64,000 bases of DNA, taken from NCBI GenBank assembly GCA_025677815.1, contig JAIXMP010000010.1, forward strand, positions 124,001 to 188,000, written 5' to 3'. The translations under genes were made by a program, and so were the position numbers. The stretch is from Phascolomyces articulosus. Its lineage: Eukaryota > Mucoromycota > Mucoromycetes > Mucorales > Lichtheimiaceae. This document shows positions 1-12,681 of this stretch, piece after piece. The notes under the pieces were generated by a model. That model had not been told where the DNA came from and searched no databases. It saw nothing but the letters and a program-made list of their open reading frames with translations. Position 1 is the first letter of the stretch. Each line of letters opens with the position of its first letter.

Positions 1-165
1 ATCATGTTCTGATATTGGTTTTTGGTGAAATGGTAAAGACGACGATGCCATGGAAGAAGGTGGTGAATTGTTGTCGAATAGTGTAAAAGTCAATCCATGA
101 GCGCTGTTGTTGTTCTCTACTCCTTGTACTTTGTCATTCATCAATGAAGAATGGACTGGATACAT
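1..165 (-). CDS. N-terminal fragment of an unidentified protein, cut by the window edge
   Basis: Reading leftwards from an ATG at 165-163, the frame stays open for 55 codons to the first base of the window. It begins MYPVHSSLMNDKVQG and is rich in Ser, Asn, Pro and His, as in the disordered N-termini of many fungal regulators. No domain is visible in the part present. The AT-rich 1.4 kb to the right would be its upstream region, shared with the sorting nexin gene. It could also be a chance open frame, so the call rests only on openness, composition and a plausible start. Confidence 0.4.
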   Translation of the reverse strand, partial: MYPVHSSLMNDKVQGVENNNSAHGLTFTLFDNNSPPSSMASSSLPFHQKPISEHD

Positions 166-1613
166 TGTGATATAAATATATAGAAATGTCAATGGATAAA
201 AAAGAAAACGTAATACATAACACACTAAAATTCAATGGTAAGAAGTAGAGATAGATATACTTTACAACCCGACTCCTTTTATTTTGTTTGAACAAGTTGT
301 TTTAAAAAAATATAAAGAGAACAAGAAACGGTAAATTATCAAGAAAACGCGGGTAAAAAAAAAAAAAGTGGAGTTTTTTTCATCGGAGAGAGATTTTCGA
401 AGCACTGTGTGAATATAATCCAAAAAGTAGGATAAATTATTCCTCCCCTTCATCTTATCATATACATACATTGATACTACATTCTTATGTTGACTGATCT
501 ACTATGTCCATGGATTCCTTTGTTCAATATATATATATATATATATGTATAAATGACATTATCATTACATTATTAGATATATTAGGTTATAAAATGCTAT
601 TTTAAACATATACAATTCCACTAATTTGGAATGTTTTCAACAGAGTGAAGAAAAAGCATATGATAAAAACAAATGATGATACTTCATATTGCTGTGGTAA
701 TAAATAAATATATATATATAGTATATACATGCATTGTAACCATAGCAGTTAATAGAGAATAGAAACAACAGTCTCATGTTTACTTTTGATAATGTTACTG
801 ATATTAACAAGTGATTAGAAAAAAAACATTTATTTGAAACAAGCATTTATTGTTTAAAAGAGTTGGTAAATATTTTTTATGCACGCAATAAGTATAATTG
901 ATTATTATTTTGTCCAATGTCTCAATAAGAGAAGCATTTAAAATCCGTATAAAGAAAACACCCATTGATGAGCATGTTGCTTCCACAGTACCCACATGGA
1001 GTACCCAGTAGAAATTATGCATGATATTATAATGTGATTGTCGTTGTGTTGTTATATCTTATAATCCATTATATATAAAATAGTATTAGTATTAGTATTA
1101 TACATCCTCCTCATCCTCCTCATTAATTCATATGTTATTGTTGTATAAAGCTAGCATCTTAGTATTAAATTGATAAGTAATAACTACAAGGAATACAGAT
1201 GATGTTGAAACTAGCTATTAGCTACTCATCAGTTACTACTAGCTGTTGTCACAAAATCAACACCCCGACATTATATTTCCCATCAATCGAGACTCAAAAA
1301 AGGATGATTATTTAATTCTTTTAAAATATCTTTATATATCCTTTTAATGTCTGTCGGATGGAACGTACAAGAGTGTATGATCGCCAAGTGATGGAGAAGA
1401 GAAATCTGTAAAGCCAAAAGGCAAAGACCAAGGATTCATTTTCAATGACCGCCAAGCTTTTTTTTTTTAAAAAAAAAGTCCCTTATATTGGTGCATACAT
1501 ACTTAAAAAGTGTGCCAAAACGAAACTTGGCATTCTCCTTTCATTCTTTATATATATATTTCTTTTTTTCTGGAATTGCTTCATACCCCATTAATTCCTA
1601 ATTATTGTGAACC
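166..1613. other. AT-rich intergenic region between divergent genes
   Basis: About 1.45 kb without a convincing gene. It holds short (AT)n runs near 528-547 and 707-720 and a T-tract running directly into an A-tract near 1458-1477. The short open frames here (for example 637-846 and 804-1022 minus) have AT-driven composition and no domain. It presumably contains the promoters of the flanking divergent genes. Confidence 0.6.
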
Positions 1614-4411
1614 ATGAATGACGATTATGAAAATGTAGAATGGAATGTTCATGCTACTTCAGATGCTTATACACCTCATGTAGAAGGGGACGATCCACTC
1701 TCTGCTTTTAGTAATAGCAACGGATATCAAAATAATAATAATACCCATTTCGGTCCAATGGTAATATATTTGTTTTTTTTTTTTTAAAAAAAAAAAAAGA
1801 CATGGGATTATTGATAAAGTCTAGGTTATTGATATGTTTGGGAATATTCTATAAAGAAAGGTTTTGTTTCAACCAATGGCCATTTTGACGATTTATCATC
1901 TTCACCACCGTTACCCAGTTCTCCATCTTTTATGCCGACCGTCATGAATGGATCGAAATCAACTACTGCCACTTCACCACCACTACCACCAACAGCAATG
2001 ACGAATGGTATTAAAAAAGAGATAACAGTAACCACCCCATCGTCGTCTTCTTCAATACCTGATACCCCAAAGTCTTCCACTGCCCATCATACCTATAAAA
2101 GCAAAAGTCCTTATTCTGCACCTTCTCCTCCGAGAGAATCATTTGTGGCAAAACCAATGGTGATCAGCGTTGCTGACCCACAAAAACATTCAGATGCTCA
2201 AGGAACTTATATCACCTACCTTGTTACTACCACCGTACGTAATTATTTGAAAATAGAGAATAGGATTTCTTTATCTTTATTCGAAGAATGACAAGGGATA
2301 AAAAAAAAAGTCATGAGACATAACAATAAGGATGATGATGATGGATCCTCTTATTCTTATTGAGAGGATATCCTTAACATTGATTTATTTTATACAATAC
2401 CTTATGATTAACTGAATATATATATGGATATGGACTAACGAGTGAATATTTACTTATATTACCAAAAAAAACATGCAATAGACAACTCTTGATACATTTG
2501 TTTCTTCTCATCCTAGATCGGTTCGGCGGAGATTTCAAGATTTTGTATGGCTGCATAATGCTCTTTTATTAGAGTATCCTGCTTCTATCGTGCCGCCATT
2601 ACCTGATAAACATCGTTTAGGTAAAATTTAGATACATTCTTTCTATAACTTAATGATTAATAATGTAAATATAAATATAGAATATATTAAAGGTGATCGA
2701 TTTAGTTCCGAGTTTATCGATAGAAGAAGAATGAGGTAAAAAATTAACAAATTTTTGGTGATAAGACAAGAGAAGGAGAGGAAGGAAAAGGAGGGGGAAA
2801 GAGAAAAAGAAGGTTCAAGATAATTAAAAGGATTTTTTTTTGATTTCTTTGTAAAAACAAAAAACAGATACAATTGGGATGATTGATTTAATTGATGAAT
2901 AATACAAACATTTCCTTTCTTCTTACAACCCTTTTATATATAATAGTTTACAGTGGTTTTTGAATCGGATATCACGTCATCCAGAATTACAACGATCCCA
3001 ATCTGTTCGTGTATTTCTTGAATCAGGCGATTTCGTAAGTTTAATGTTGTATATACACATACGCATCTAAAATAAAAAACTAAAAAAAGAAGCTTTCTTA
3101 TATAGAGAAATGACAAACGGATGCAATCCCGAAAGGTGCCACCCGCTGCCTCTGTTTTGGATACATTGAGTGATACGTTACTCAATGCATTTACAAAAAT
3201 TAAAAAACCTGATGAACGATTTGTGGATATGAAAGAAACAGTAGATAAATTGGAAGATAATTTAGATACGGTGGAAAGACTTTATTCAAGAATTGGAAAA
3301 CGGCAAAAAGGTGCGTTTGTATTTTCATATAGTATTCAAGTTTTCTAATATAAAGATATATATATATTAGATTTACAACAGGATTATGCCAGTTTTTCAC
3401 AAAGTATACAAGGACTTTCCACCTTGGAAACAGGTATATCGAAACAATTGCAAGGTTTTGCTGATACAACTTCGAAATACGCAAAAGCAATGGATGAAAT
3501 GGTAAGCTTTTTTGACCATTTATAAATAAATAAATAAAAACAATTGAAAACTCACTCCCATTTTTTTAATATATATATTTTAAAGAATCATGATGAAGAT
3601 TTATTATTTTTGAATGATGTGCATGAATTATTAGCATATTGTCATGCAGCTAAGGTAACTAACGACATATTTGCAATATGTTTCAGATGCATCAATTACA
3701 AAAATAAGGAGGAAATATTTATCTGAGCATGATTTATATTTATTTATTTAGGTCACATTAAGAGCAAGAGATCAAAAACAGGTGGATTTTGAAGAATTAT
3801 CGGCTTATTTTCATCGTACTACTCAAGAACGTGAAAGAACCTTACATCCTGGTCGACATTTAGATGGGGGTCTTAATATTAGTGAAATTGTGACAGATAA
3901 AATCAATGAAGTACGTGGTATTGATATGCAACATGCAAGAAGAGAAAAATTGGTTCGATTAGAACGAAAAATCAAAGAGGTATAGTATTACCTTTTTTTT
4001 GGGGGGATAAAATGATATTATTAGACATTGGATATTCATAAAAGTGGCCTCTTTTTTCTCTACTCTACTAGTTGGAATCAGAAGTGGCCCATGCCAATGA
4101 TGTATCGAATGCATTTAATGACCAAGTCATTAAAGAATATGAAGTATTCCAACAAGCAAAGACGGAGGAAATAAAACAAGGTCTTGTTGCTTATGCTGAT
4201 TCGCATATAAAGTTTTATGAAACGGTAAGATTTTTGATCTATTTTCAAGTTAGAGGATGAAATTCTATGAAAGGGTATCATTATAATTATAATAATTATA
4301 TAGGGTGTGTCCATCTGGGAAAGTATATTACCAACATTGGAAAGTATACATATCGATGATGGTGATGGTGATGAAGAAGAAGTAGCTGAAGAATCAAGCA
4401 CTACTAGTTAA
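1614..4411 (+). CDS. SNX4: Sorting nexin SNX4 / Atg24 (PX-BAR)
   Basis: Eleven exons: 1614-1760, 1857-2234, 2482-2620, 2681-2735, 2947-3034, 3106-3310, 3371-3501, 3586-3654, 3752-3979, 4072-4224 and 4304-4411. They join in frame to 566 residues. A Ser/Pro/Thr-rich N-terminus (1-150) precedes a PX domain (about 150-275). The PX domain contains GTYITYLVTTT and the basic SVRRRFQDFVW motif typical of PI3P-binding sorting nexins, plus PPLPDKHR. Residues 295-566 form an alpha-helical BAR region with many charged heptads and end in an acidic tail. Family knowledge: Snx4/Atg24 dimers bind endosomal PI3P and act in recycling of SNAREs, proteasomes and autophagy receptors. The exon starting at 2482 supplies the PX residues between YLVTTT and SVRRRF. 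SNX7/SNX30-type naming is possible, but in fungi the SNX4 group fits best. Confidence 0.9.
1773..1798. repeat. T13-A13 palindromic tract in SNX4 intron 1
   Basis: A run of T passes directly into an equally long run of A. Similar Tn-An tracts occur near 1458-1477, 17778-17792, 20702-20724, 21573-21588, 22943-22959 and 30734-30750. Confidence 0.8.
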
Positions 4412-7400
4412 AGTTACTTTTTGTGTAAATAGGATATAGTCCACCCTTGTTTTTTTAGATTATACAAAATGTCATTTTTTTTTCCTTCTTCTGTCGATTT
4501 CTATATATATATATATATATATATATTCATACATTGAAACATTATTTACACATGCACACCCACACTCACGCCCTATTTATATTGAGGTTCTGACATTTTC
4601 TCTTTCCTTCCTTTGTTGTTTTCTGTCATTTTTTTTCTCTCTCTCATTCCTGCATTTCAATCGGTTTCGTCATAACCAAGTAGTCATATTCGTAATATAT
4701 GGATTTATCATATGAGAATAAAAATTGTTTTGACATTAAACACTTATTAATATAAATTTGATTGCATTCATGTTTCGGTGAATATAGCTGCTGAAATACT
4801 TATTAATCTAGCATTTGAAATGATTTCTCGCAAATAATGTAGACAGCATATAAAGAACAATTCTCTCACAATTGTCGATATCAGGCAATAAGTGTTTTGA
4901 GAAAAAAAAACCAAATTGTTCCATAACCCATATTGTAATTCTACTTTTAGCTCTTTTACGAGAACCTCCCAGTGTCATATTGAAGAGCTCATTAGTAGTA
5001 ATTACTAAGGGGTTTTACGTAATCTTTATTAAAAAAATAATAATCATATCTCTTTGACGGCAAAATTCAACATTATATTTCCCTATCCATTTCAGATATA
5101 TCATTGCCGAACTTTTACAATATCAAAACCATTTATATAAATAACATAAGTTGATGTTGGTTTCATTATGATGAATCAAATTCTTGAGAAAGTCTTTCAG
5201 AATCATTGGTCATGTATCACCTGAGTTATAGGTCCAAGTATGTTGTTTGTGTTTTTGATGCATTGAATTAGATCAATAACTATAACAACTGTCATATTTC
5301 ATCCAAAAGCAATAGAGAATGTACTCTTTCACAAAGGGTAAAAGCTGCATAATAATGAATACATGTTATTGTCTTGACATAGACAAGATCGATGCTTGCA
5401 AAAATTAGAGTATTATATAGATGCGTCATCGAGACAAGATCAATGGATCACGAGAGAGATTTCGGAAGAGAAAAGAGGAGAGGAGAGTAAAAAAAAACCA
5501 GATCGTGAGCTATCTTTTATCCATCAACAATCTGAACGAGAACGATATATATTTTTCCCTTTATTATACATGCTGAATGCTTATCTTGGTCTTGGCCATA
5601 TAATAAATGCTGAGTAAACATTGAAATATAAATTCATATTTTTCTTTTGGAGCAAACTTGAAGTGCAGAGGTATGATATGTATTTCCAATCCTTGTTTCA
5701 CATTTCTTAGATATAGTTATTATGGATGACTTATAGAAATCATAGAATCATTTGGTTCATCATATGTAATTTTTAACGATCCAAACAAATTTTATATAGA
5801 AGTCTTCAATTATGTCTAATCAATATATATATTTTGTGTAATAGTCATTTAATCAAATATTACTGTCTGAGCCTCATCTATATACCATTGAATATAATAA
5901 TGCCAAGCCTAAATTCAAAGTATTAAACTTTTTCATGGGAAAGGACTCTTTTTCTTCTTCTTCTGTCCACTCCCTCCCTCCCTCTCCACCCCCCCCCAAA
6001 AAAAAAGAGGATAAAACCCCAAAAACTTTTTCAATTGTGAATATGAACATTTTTAATGTCTATAAAGAAACTTTTGATGAATGGTTAAAAGGATATTAAA
6101 AGAATGGCGGAAGCGAAAAATTGCAATTGTTGTAGTTATTCTTAGTAACTAAACTGAAAAATAAGCTTTTTTTTTTGACAAGCGGAAGAGGCATATAAGG
6201 GAAAGTTTTATTTATGCGGTGAAAAATTATTAACACTTAACGTGTTTTATATATGGAATATTCCATAGAAAATACAGTAAGTTTCTTACGTATGTGTTTT
6301 TTGGCATATAAGGTAACTCAATAACCATCCAAACAAGGTTAGCCTATTATCCTACAGGATTATTATTATTTCTTACACGTTATACACCTCATGGCATATC
6401 GAATAAAAGATCATATGCAAATATAAAACTTTGGTTAATAAACAATTGTTTAAAATTTTGCTGAGTCAAAAAGCAATATCTTTTATGTATAATGCTAACG
6501 AACGATGCTGAGCTAAAAAGAACTCCTTATTATTCTGGATTGCTTGTTTCCTTTGTATAAGATATGTGTGCGCTCGGTCCCCTACCCCTTGAACTCCCAT
6601 TTTTAGATAGATGCGGAAAATAAATGAACTTGATGGTAGTACTAAAAAAAAAACCCTTTTATGAAAAATGAACCATCTACGTCAAGTCATCAACAAATTT
6701 ATATAATGCCCAATTTTTTTCATGTGTGTTTCAAATCATATCATTATCTTTATTTTTTACTTGAATCAATTCTATATATTATTTAATTCATTCAATCCAT
6801 CATGATTTTCATAAATATATATATCATTGAATTGAATTGAAAAACCATATATGTACAGCAGAAAAAAAAAAAGAAATAACGCCGAAACGAAAAAGATTCG
6901 TCGGCGAAGACACGTTGTAATTATTTTAAAAGTCCGGATTTCAGGTTTATATGTAAGCAACAAAGGGAAGTCAGAAGAGGGATAAAGAAGTAATAAGTAG
7001 GGTATATATCTGAATCAAATGATCTTGATACAAATAAAAAAACTACTTGTTTATTGAATGATGTCATATCACATTAAGAATGGTTGAATAGCAACATTTT
7101 AATTATTAATTCTATAAAGAACTACTACTATTATTACTAACTACTACTAAATCCATGATAATGCATCTGAAACTTGTTTGAATTATAAAAACAACTTTCT
7201 TTTTCTAGCGGCGCGTAGCGATACATAATCATATCTAGTATATATAAATTCCTCGTGAACAATTAGAAAAAAGGAAAAATTTTAATCATAAAATCACTAT
7301 CTTATACTTTTTTCATGTAGTACTACATAATCATTCATGCCATATTATATAATTAGATTTATGATTTAGAATATATATTTGTTCCATGTGTGCAATGATG

Positions 7401-7638
7401 TATCAAATCTACCTAAAAAAAAACCTAAAAATGTTCAAAGAAGTATCAGTTTAGTGAGTAACAAACAACGAAGGGAAAACTCTATTTTGTGTGTGTAAAA
7501 AAAAAACAAGAGGCCAAGACATTTTTGGGTTCTCTCCGCTTTTGCCCATAGTAACACAATCAACGGAAGATGAAGGCATTATTATTACTATTTCTGAGGT
7601 CTAAAATTAACTCTTTCTATAAGATAAACTTCATAAAA

Positions 7639-7675
<37 letters not shown>

Positions 7676-7861
7676 GTTGCTTGCTGCTTCTTCTTTTTTC
7701 CTTTACTTATTATTATTATCATCAGTACAATTCGTCATCATCATCATCAACAACAACAACATCATCATTTTACTTTGTATCCTCCTTCCTCATCATCATC
7801 ATCATCCACCATCTCCATCGTCTCCTCATCCTCCTCTCTCACCCCCTTAATAATATAATCA
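4412..7861. other. 3.4-kb gene-free, AT-rich spacer
   Basis: No open frame here has domain-like content or supported splice structure; the longest (5396-5617) is Lys/Glu-rich and isolated. Present are (AT)n at 4502-4525, a C-run followed by A-run near 5990-6005, and a 29-nt T-run at 7643-7671 followed by TCATCA/ACAACA triplet repeats just before the next gene. Those triplet repeats make the 7570-7899 open frame look coding, but it is probably 5' leader. No tRNA with a recognisable B-box was seen. Confidence 0.55.
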
Positions 7862-9234
7862 ATGTTTGGGAATTCACCTCAAGGACGACATCTTGGTGAA
7901 TTACGTCGTTATATTGATGACCCATATCGTGTTGCTCGACGAGGGGATAGTGGCACAGGTATATATAAATATATATATCTCTCACTTTATATATCAATAT
8001 TTATAAATAAAGAAATATTATAAATAATAATATTTTTTTTTATTATAATATGAAAATAATTTCATAGTCTTTGTTCCCACTCACCCACATACATACACAC
8101 TCCTTCTTTTTATTATATAAATCAAAGAAGAAAAAAATTACTAATAAGAATATATGACATGTTATATATATATATATATATTAAACAGATTTTGACGAGA
8201 TTATATCAGTGAGTCCTGGATCAGACATTGCTCATTCTCGATCAGCATCTGATAGTAGTACACGAAAATTAACGAGTACACCCACCCCTATTCCGATACG
8301 AGATTATTACGAAGACGACCCTTATGCACGACCAATCAATAGTGACACCAAACGTAATAGTAAACTAGGTTATCTTGAACGAATAACTGAACGTGCCAAT
8401 TCTTATCTACCTTATTCCCATCATCAACGCGATCCCAACGCACCGATCACACCGATTTACATCGAAGATACACCTTCTGTGATTGGTGCTTCCGATAAAG
8501 ATCGAACGATATCCATTCAACCTGAATTAAATAATAATAATAATAATAATAACCAGAACCATCATGATGGAGCGACACCCAGTATGACAGCACGCGTGAT
8601 GGGCGGATATACAACCAGCCCACTCACAGGAGCGGAGGGGGACCAAATAGAATTTTCAAAAAGAAAAACAAGGCGGCGTTGGTGTGGACTTCGAAAGCGA
8701 ATCATTACATTTTTTATCTTTCTCTTTTGTGCAGCTATCGCTCTCATTTGGTATTTCGTATGGCCTCGTGTCCCTCAATTAATGTTTGAAGATGTTGATG
8801 GTCCGAGCTATTATCATGTTAATAATAATGACACCCAACAAGTCTATTTTAATGCCTCATGGATATTGAACATGACTGCTGATAATAACGCTAATTGGAT
8901 ACCGACGCATATCCGGGACATGGCCGTCACTGTCTTTTATCGTCCCACCAATCAGCCGTTTGGCCACGGCAATTCGGGTAGCTTTCAACTTTCACCACGC
9001 TCTTTTCAAATTGTCGAAATTCCCATCAGTATTTATATCCTAGTCGACTCGAATGATCCAACATATGTGGCTGTTGCCAATGCGTGTGGTCCTCGCGATA
9101 ATGCTCCTTCATTACCTACTACCGAAAATTCTTTTAATATTGATTTCTTGGTGGATATTTCTATTAGTGGGATTGCTTGGTCAACGACTAAAAATGTTTC
9201 CGTCCCACAAGGTTTCGCATGTCCTCTTGTATAA
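7862..9234 (+). CDS. Single-pass membrane protein with LEA-2-like ectodomain
   Basis: Two exons, 7862-7958 and 8189-9234, join in frame to 380 residues. The N-terminal ~175 residues are hydrophilic, Ser/Arg/Asp-rich and include a poly-Asn stretch. A basic cluster (KRKTRRRWCGLRKR) then leads directly into a hydrophobic segment (IITFFIFLFCAAIALIWYFV), as in type II membrane anchors. The remaining ~190 residues begin WPRVPQLMFEDV, are beta-rich in appearance, and carry several N-x-S/T sequons (NAS, NMT, NVS), consistent with a lumenal or extracellular domain. The short basic tail, one TM segment and a domain opening with WPRxP resemble fungal proteins annotated with LEA-14/LEA-2 domains. No enzymatic motif is visible. 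Function is not known; a cell-surface or vacuolar role is only inference. Confidence 0.75.
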
Positions 9235-11012
9235 AAAAAGAATCTCTCTCTCTCTCTCTCTCTCAGCCCTATATATATATATATATATATATTATAACAA
9301 ACAACAATAACAACAATAATAATCATCTTTCTTTTTTTTTTCCTTTGCATGATACCCCCTCCCCCAAAACTAACCTCCCCCAAATACACTTCTTTAACAA
9401 CCTTAATAATATTATAAACCAACAATTTCATCCTCTTTTTTCGCATGTTATTCTTTTACCCAGATTTCCTATTTGCATCTTTTTATTGTACACTAATTTC
9501 ACACTTTTAAGCATCTCACACTCGAAAACCATTCTTAATATATAATAATTGCAATATCAAATAAATTTGCAGTTTATTATAATTATCATGATATATAATC
9601 AATTACTTCCATTATGGAAGCCTGCTAGTATGTGAAAGAAATGTCATGGTGCATTTTGAAGAACAAGATTATTTCCTGTTGTGGCACTATTGTTATTGTT
9701 TATTTATTGATCTTTATTTTTCTGCATATAAGTAAATAACAACAACAACCCGAGAATCCGAAAAGATGAGATAATTTAGTTTAGAGAGGTAGTATTCAAT
9801 AACAAAACAATAGAATTGGAAAATTTACATGATAGATTCCAAAGAAATCTTTTCTTCGATCTAAAAAATATCATGTGTAATACAAAAAGGAAGGTTTACC
9901 CAATTATTCACATTTATATATATCCTATTTAGAAGAGAATGGCAAAAGAATCAAAAACTTTTTCTTCTATCACTTTCTTTATAATAACAATAATAAACCT
10001 GTTGATATACACACGTTCATCAAATTCGTTTTGAACAAATAAGATATCCTCGTGAGAACATCATTCCATTTTAAGAAGGTCATGGATGAATTGAAACTCT
10101 TTTGTCTCATAATTATTCTAATGAATGGAAATGGTCCATAAGTAAATGATGTGATATTTTATTGTATGTAATAAAAAAACAACACCCTTTTTGCGTGACG
10201 TGATACTGAATTTACAATCCGTTATAAATAAACTCATAATCTTATAGTGATCAAAAATGTCATTTTCTTGTCCTCAGAAAAAAAAACGTGTTAGTTTTAT
10301 GCGTTATCAGAAATCTATAATGTGCCATACAACACAAACAAACAAAAAAGTGATAATGAGTTTCAAGCAAGTTATTTTTTTTTGAAGGTGATGGTAACCT
10401 GACATTTCTTTATATGCTTAATTGATTCGTGACCTAACAATAAAAAACGTATAAACAACAACATTTTGCATCTCGATTTTCCAACGTCGTGGATATAATG
10501 ATATACCATATCTGGAAAATAAAATAGGCAGATTGGAGAGAGGGTGGTCCACCTTAAAAAAATATTTGGGGGAGAGAGAAAAGACAGTAGAAAGGCTTCC
10601 ACTTCACCTAAAAAAAGCCTATTTACTGCATTTTCGCTTCCTGGTTTAAAAAAGTAATAGTTTCGTTGGCTTCGGGTGAATTGAAAAGTTTAGGGTCTTT
10701 ACAACTATTTTTATATTCATCCTCCATCGTATTACCTAAAAAATCAAATCACTTTCCGTTTTCCATCATATCAATAGAATGTTATATTAAATATCATAAA
10801 AATGGGACATTCTATATAAAAGGTCTAGTTCGATTCTTTTATGAAACAAGTTAGTATGTTCAAAAAAAAAAAAAAAAACTCAGAGCATAGTTAATTATTA
10901 TTATTACTATGTTTCGCAAGTAAATCTCAGTTACCATTATATCGTTTATTTTCTTAATAAGCTCGCTGGAACGAGGCAACTCTACTTATAATAATAATAA
11001 TATATAAACACT
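9235..11012. other. Intergenic region with (CT)n and (AT)n microsatellites
   Basis: About 1.8 kb. The 3' flank of the preceding gene has (TC)n at 9243-9263 and (TA)n at 9271-9291. The remainder is AT-rich with short homopolymers, including an A-run near 10863-10879. Open frames (for example 10372-10602 minus) are isolated and have no family signal. Nothing else is recognisable. Confidence 0.55.
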
Positions 11013-12392
11013 ATGGCGCAGGCATCGCCTCTTGTGAAAAAGAAGTTTTTTACTGAATTACCAAAACTAAAGATCCTTTCACGACCTGACGATGGACGAT
11101 CAGAGGTGACCGTTTATGTCAAAGGTAATATATTTATCAATTGTACAATGAGGTATTCCAGGCTTTTCATTTCTAAAAATAAAAATAAAAAAAAAATAAC
11201 TCAATGTGTACCAAAAAAAAAAAGGATTCCTTGCACAAGGTGAATCGCCAGAGCGATTTGAAGATTGGCTTCATTCTCATCAGTTATTAGCATTAAACTC
11301 TCCTCATAAATGGGGACCCGCTGCACTAGGGTAAAATAATAAAGTTTTGGCATAGATAGGAATTTTCAAACATTGGATATATAGGGACTAAAAAGAAAAG
11401 AAAAGAAAAAGAACAACTCACATTTGTAAATTGACATATTTATAAAATTTTACATGACAGATATTCATGGCCCTCGGGTTCCCCATTATCTCAAGTTCCG
11501 GTGCCTTTAGCCACTTTGGGATCAGCAGCTTATCTTGTCAGTCGTAATTGGCAACGTCTCAGTCGACTTCGATTACCCACACCTGCATCGATTGCTGGGG
11601 CTCTCGCAGTTGATATAGGTCTTCACGCTGCACGTTTAGCATATCAATTCTCTACAGCAACACGTGAAAGCCATGAAAGGGCAGAAATGCTTGCATGGCG
11701 GCTACTTGATTTACGAAGAAAACATGATACTCTCCGAGTCGTCGGTCATTCGTTAGGATGTCGCCATATTGTGGAAGCATGTTCATTAATGCATCATGAA
11801 GAACGGTAAATATATTATTATGAATCATCATCATGAAGGATGAGTCATTTTTATTGAATTCTGTCCTACTTTGTCATATACAATCCTTATATATTCTTTA
11901 TAACAACTATAACAAAAAAAATAAGAACGTACACACACACACATACATACATACATAGAAGGAAGCATATTATGTAAAAAGAAAAACAAGGTTTTTAAAA
12001 CTGATCCTCAAATTTAAATTAGACCAGACGCTATTCATCTTTGCGCACCCGCACTTGTAGCATCTGATATTATACCACTTATTCGGCCAGGTACAGGAGG
12101 GTTAGGTCGGAGCAAGACCGTCATTTATTACTCGAAAAAAGACTTGATCCTAGGGATTATGTTTCGAGCACTTGTAGGTGGAGATCAAGCGATAGGAGAA
12201 ATTGGACTCGATGTAAATAATATAGAATTGGATTCCAGTGTCAAATTAATAGATGCTAGTCATTCATTAGGATGGCAAAGAGCACATACTCAATATGCTG
12301 AAAAGTTTCATTATTTTGCTCATGCACCTACTCAGATCATCAAAAAGATATCGCCTAATAGTAATAGCAGTAATATTACGACTCATTCATAA
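11013..12392 (+). CDS. Alpha/beta-hydrolase-fold protein (DUF726/TMCO4-like?)
   Basis: Four exons: 11013-11124, 11225-11330, 11461-11805 and 12023-12392. They join in frame to 310 residues. The diagnostic element is RVVGHSLGCRHIVEAC around residues 165-181, a nucleophile elbow G-H-S-L-G with Ser near residue 170. Upstream is a hydrophobic, Ala/Leu-rich stretch (PASIAGALAVDIGLHAARLA). A candidate catalytic His lies in DASHSLGWQRAH or in KFHYFAHAP near the C-terminus. The order (Ala/Leu-rich helix, serine elbow inside a 'does the compartment contain it' context, LCAPALVAS) recalls the DUF726/TMCO4 family of membrane-associated hydrolases, but the protein is shorter than those. Substrate cannot be inferred. 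The arrestin gene follows only 289 bp downstream on the same strand. Confidence 0.75.
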
Positions 12393-12604
12393 ATTGTATT
12401 TTTGTATATATAAAAGTTACCATATAATGCATATTTTTGGTTTAATTCAGCGACGCTTATTACACCAATCGGATAGAAATAGCGCGAGGTGTTTCAAAAA
12501 ATTATTTCAGATTTTCTTCTCCATTAACCCTTATATTTTATCTTTCCGTCTTTTTTTTTCCTTCCTTCTTCTGTCTTCCACTCATTTATTCTTTATTTTT
12601 GCAT

Positions 12605-12635
<31 letters not shown>

Positions 12636-12681
12636 ATATAATAATTAACTTCATTCTCAAAATCATATATTTAAAAATAAT

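Noticed and set aside
2235..2516. Possible missing microexon in the SNX4 PX domain
   Set aside because: An acceptor (TAG at 2479-2481) gives an exon start at 2482 that encodes TTLDTFVSSHPR directly before SVRRRF in phase, so no extra exon is needed.
7570..7899. Open frame upstream of the LEA-2-like gene
   Set aside because: It is composed of poly-Phe and Ser/Thr/Ile repeats from a T-run and triplet repeats, overlaps the next start in another frame, and shows no domain.
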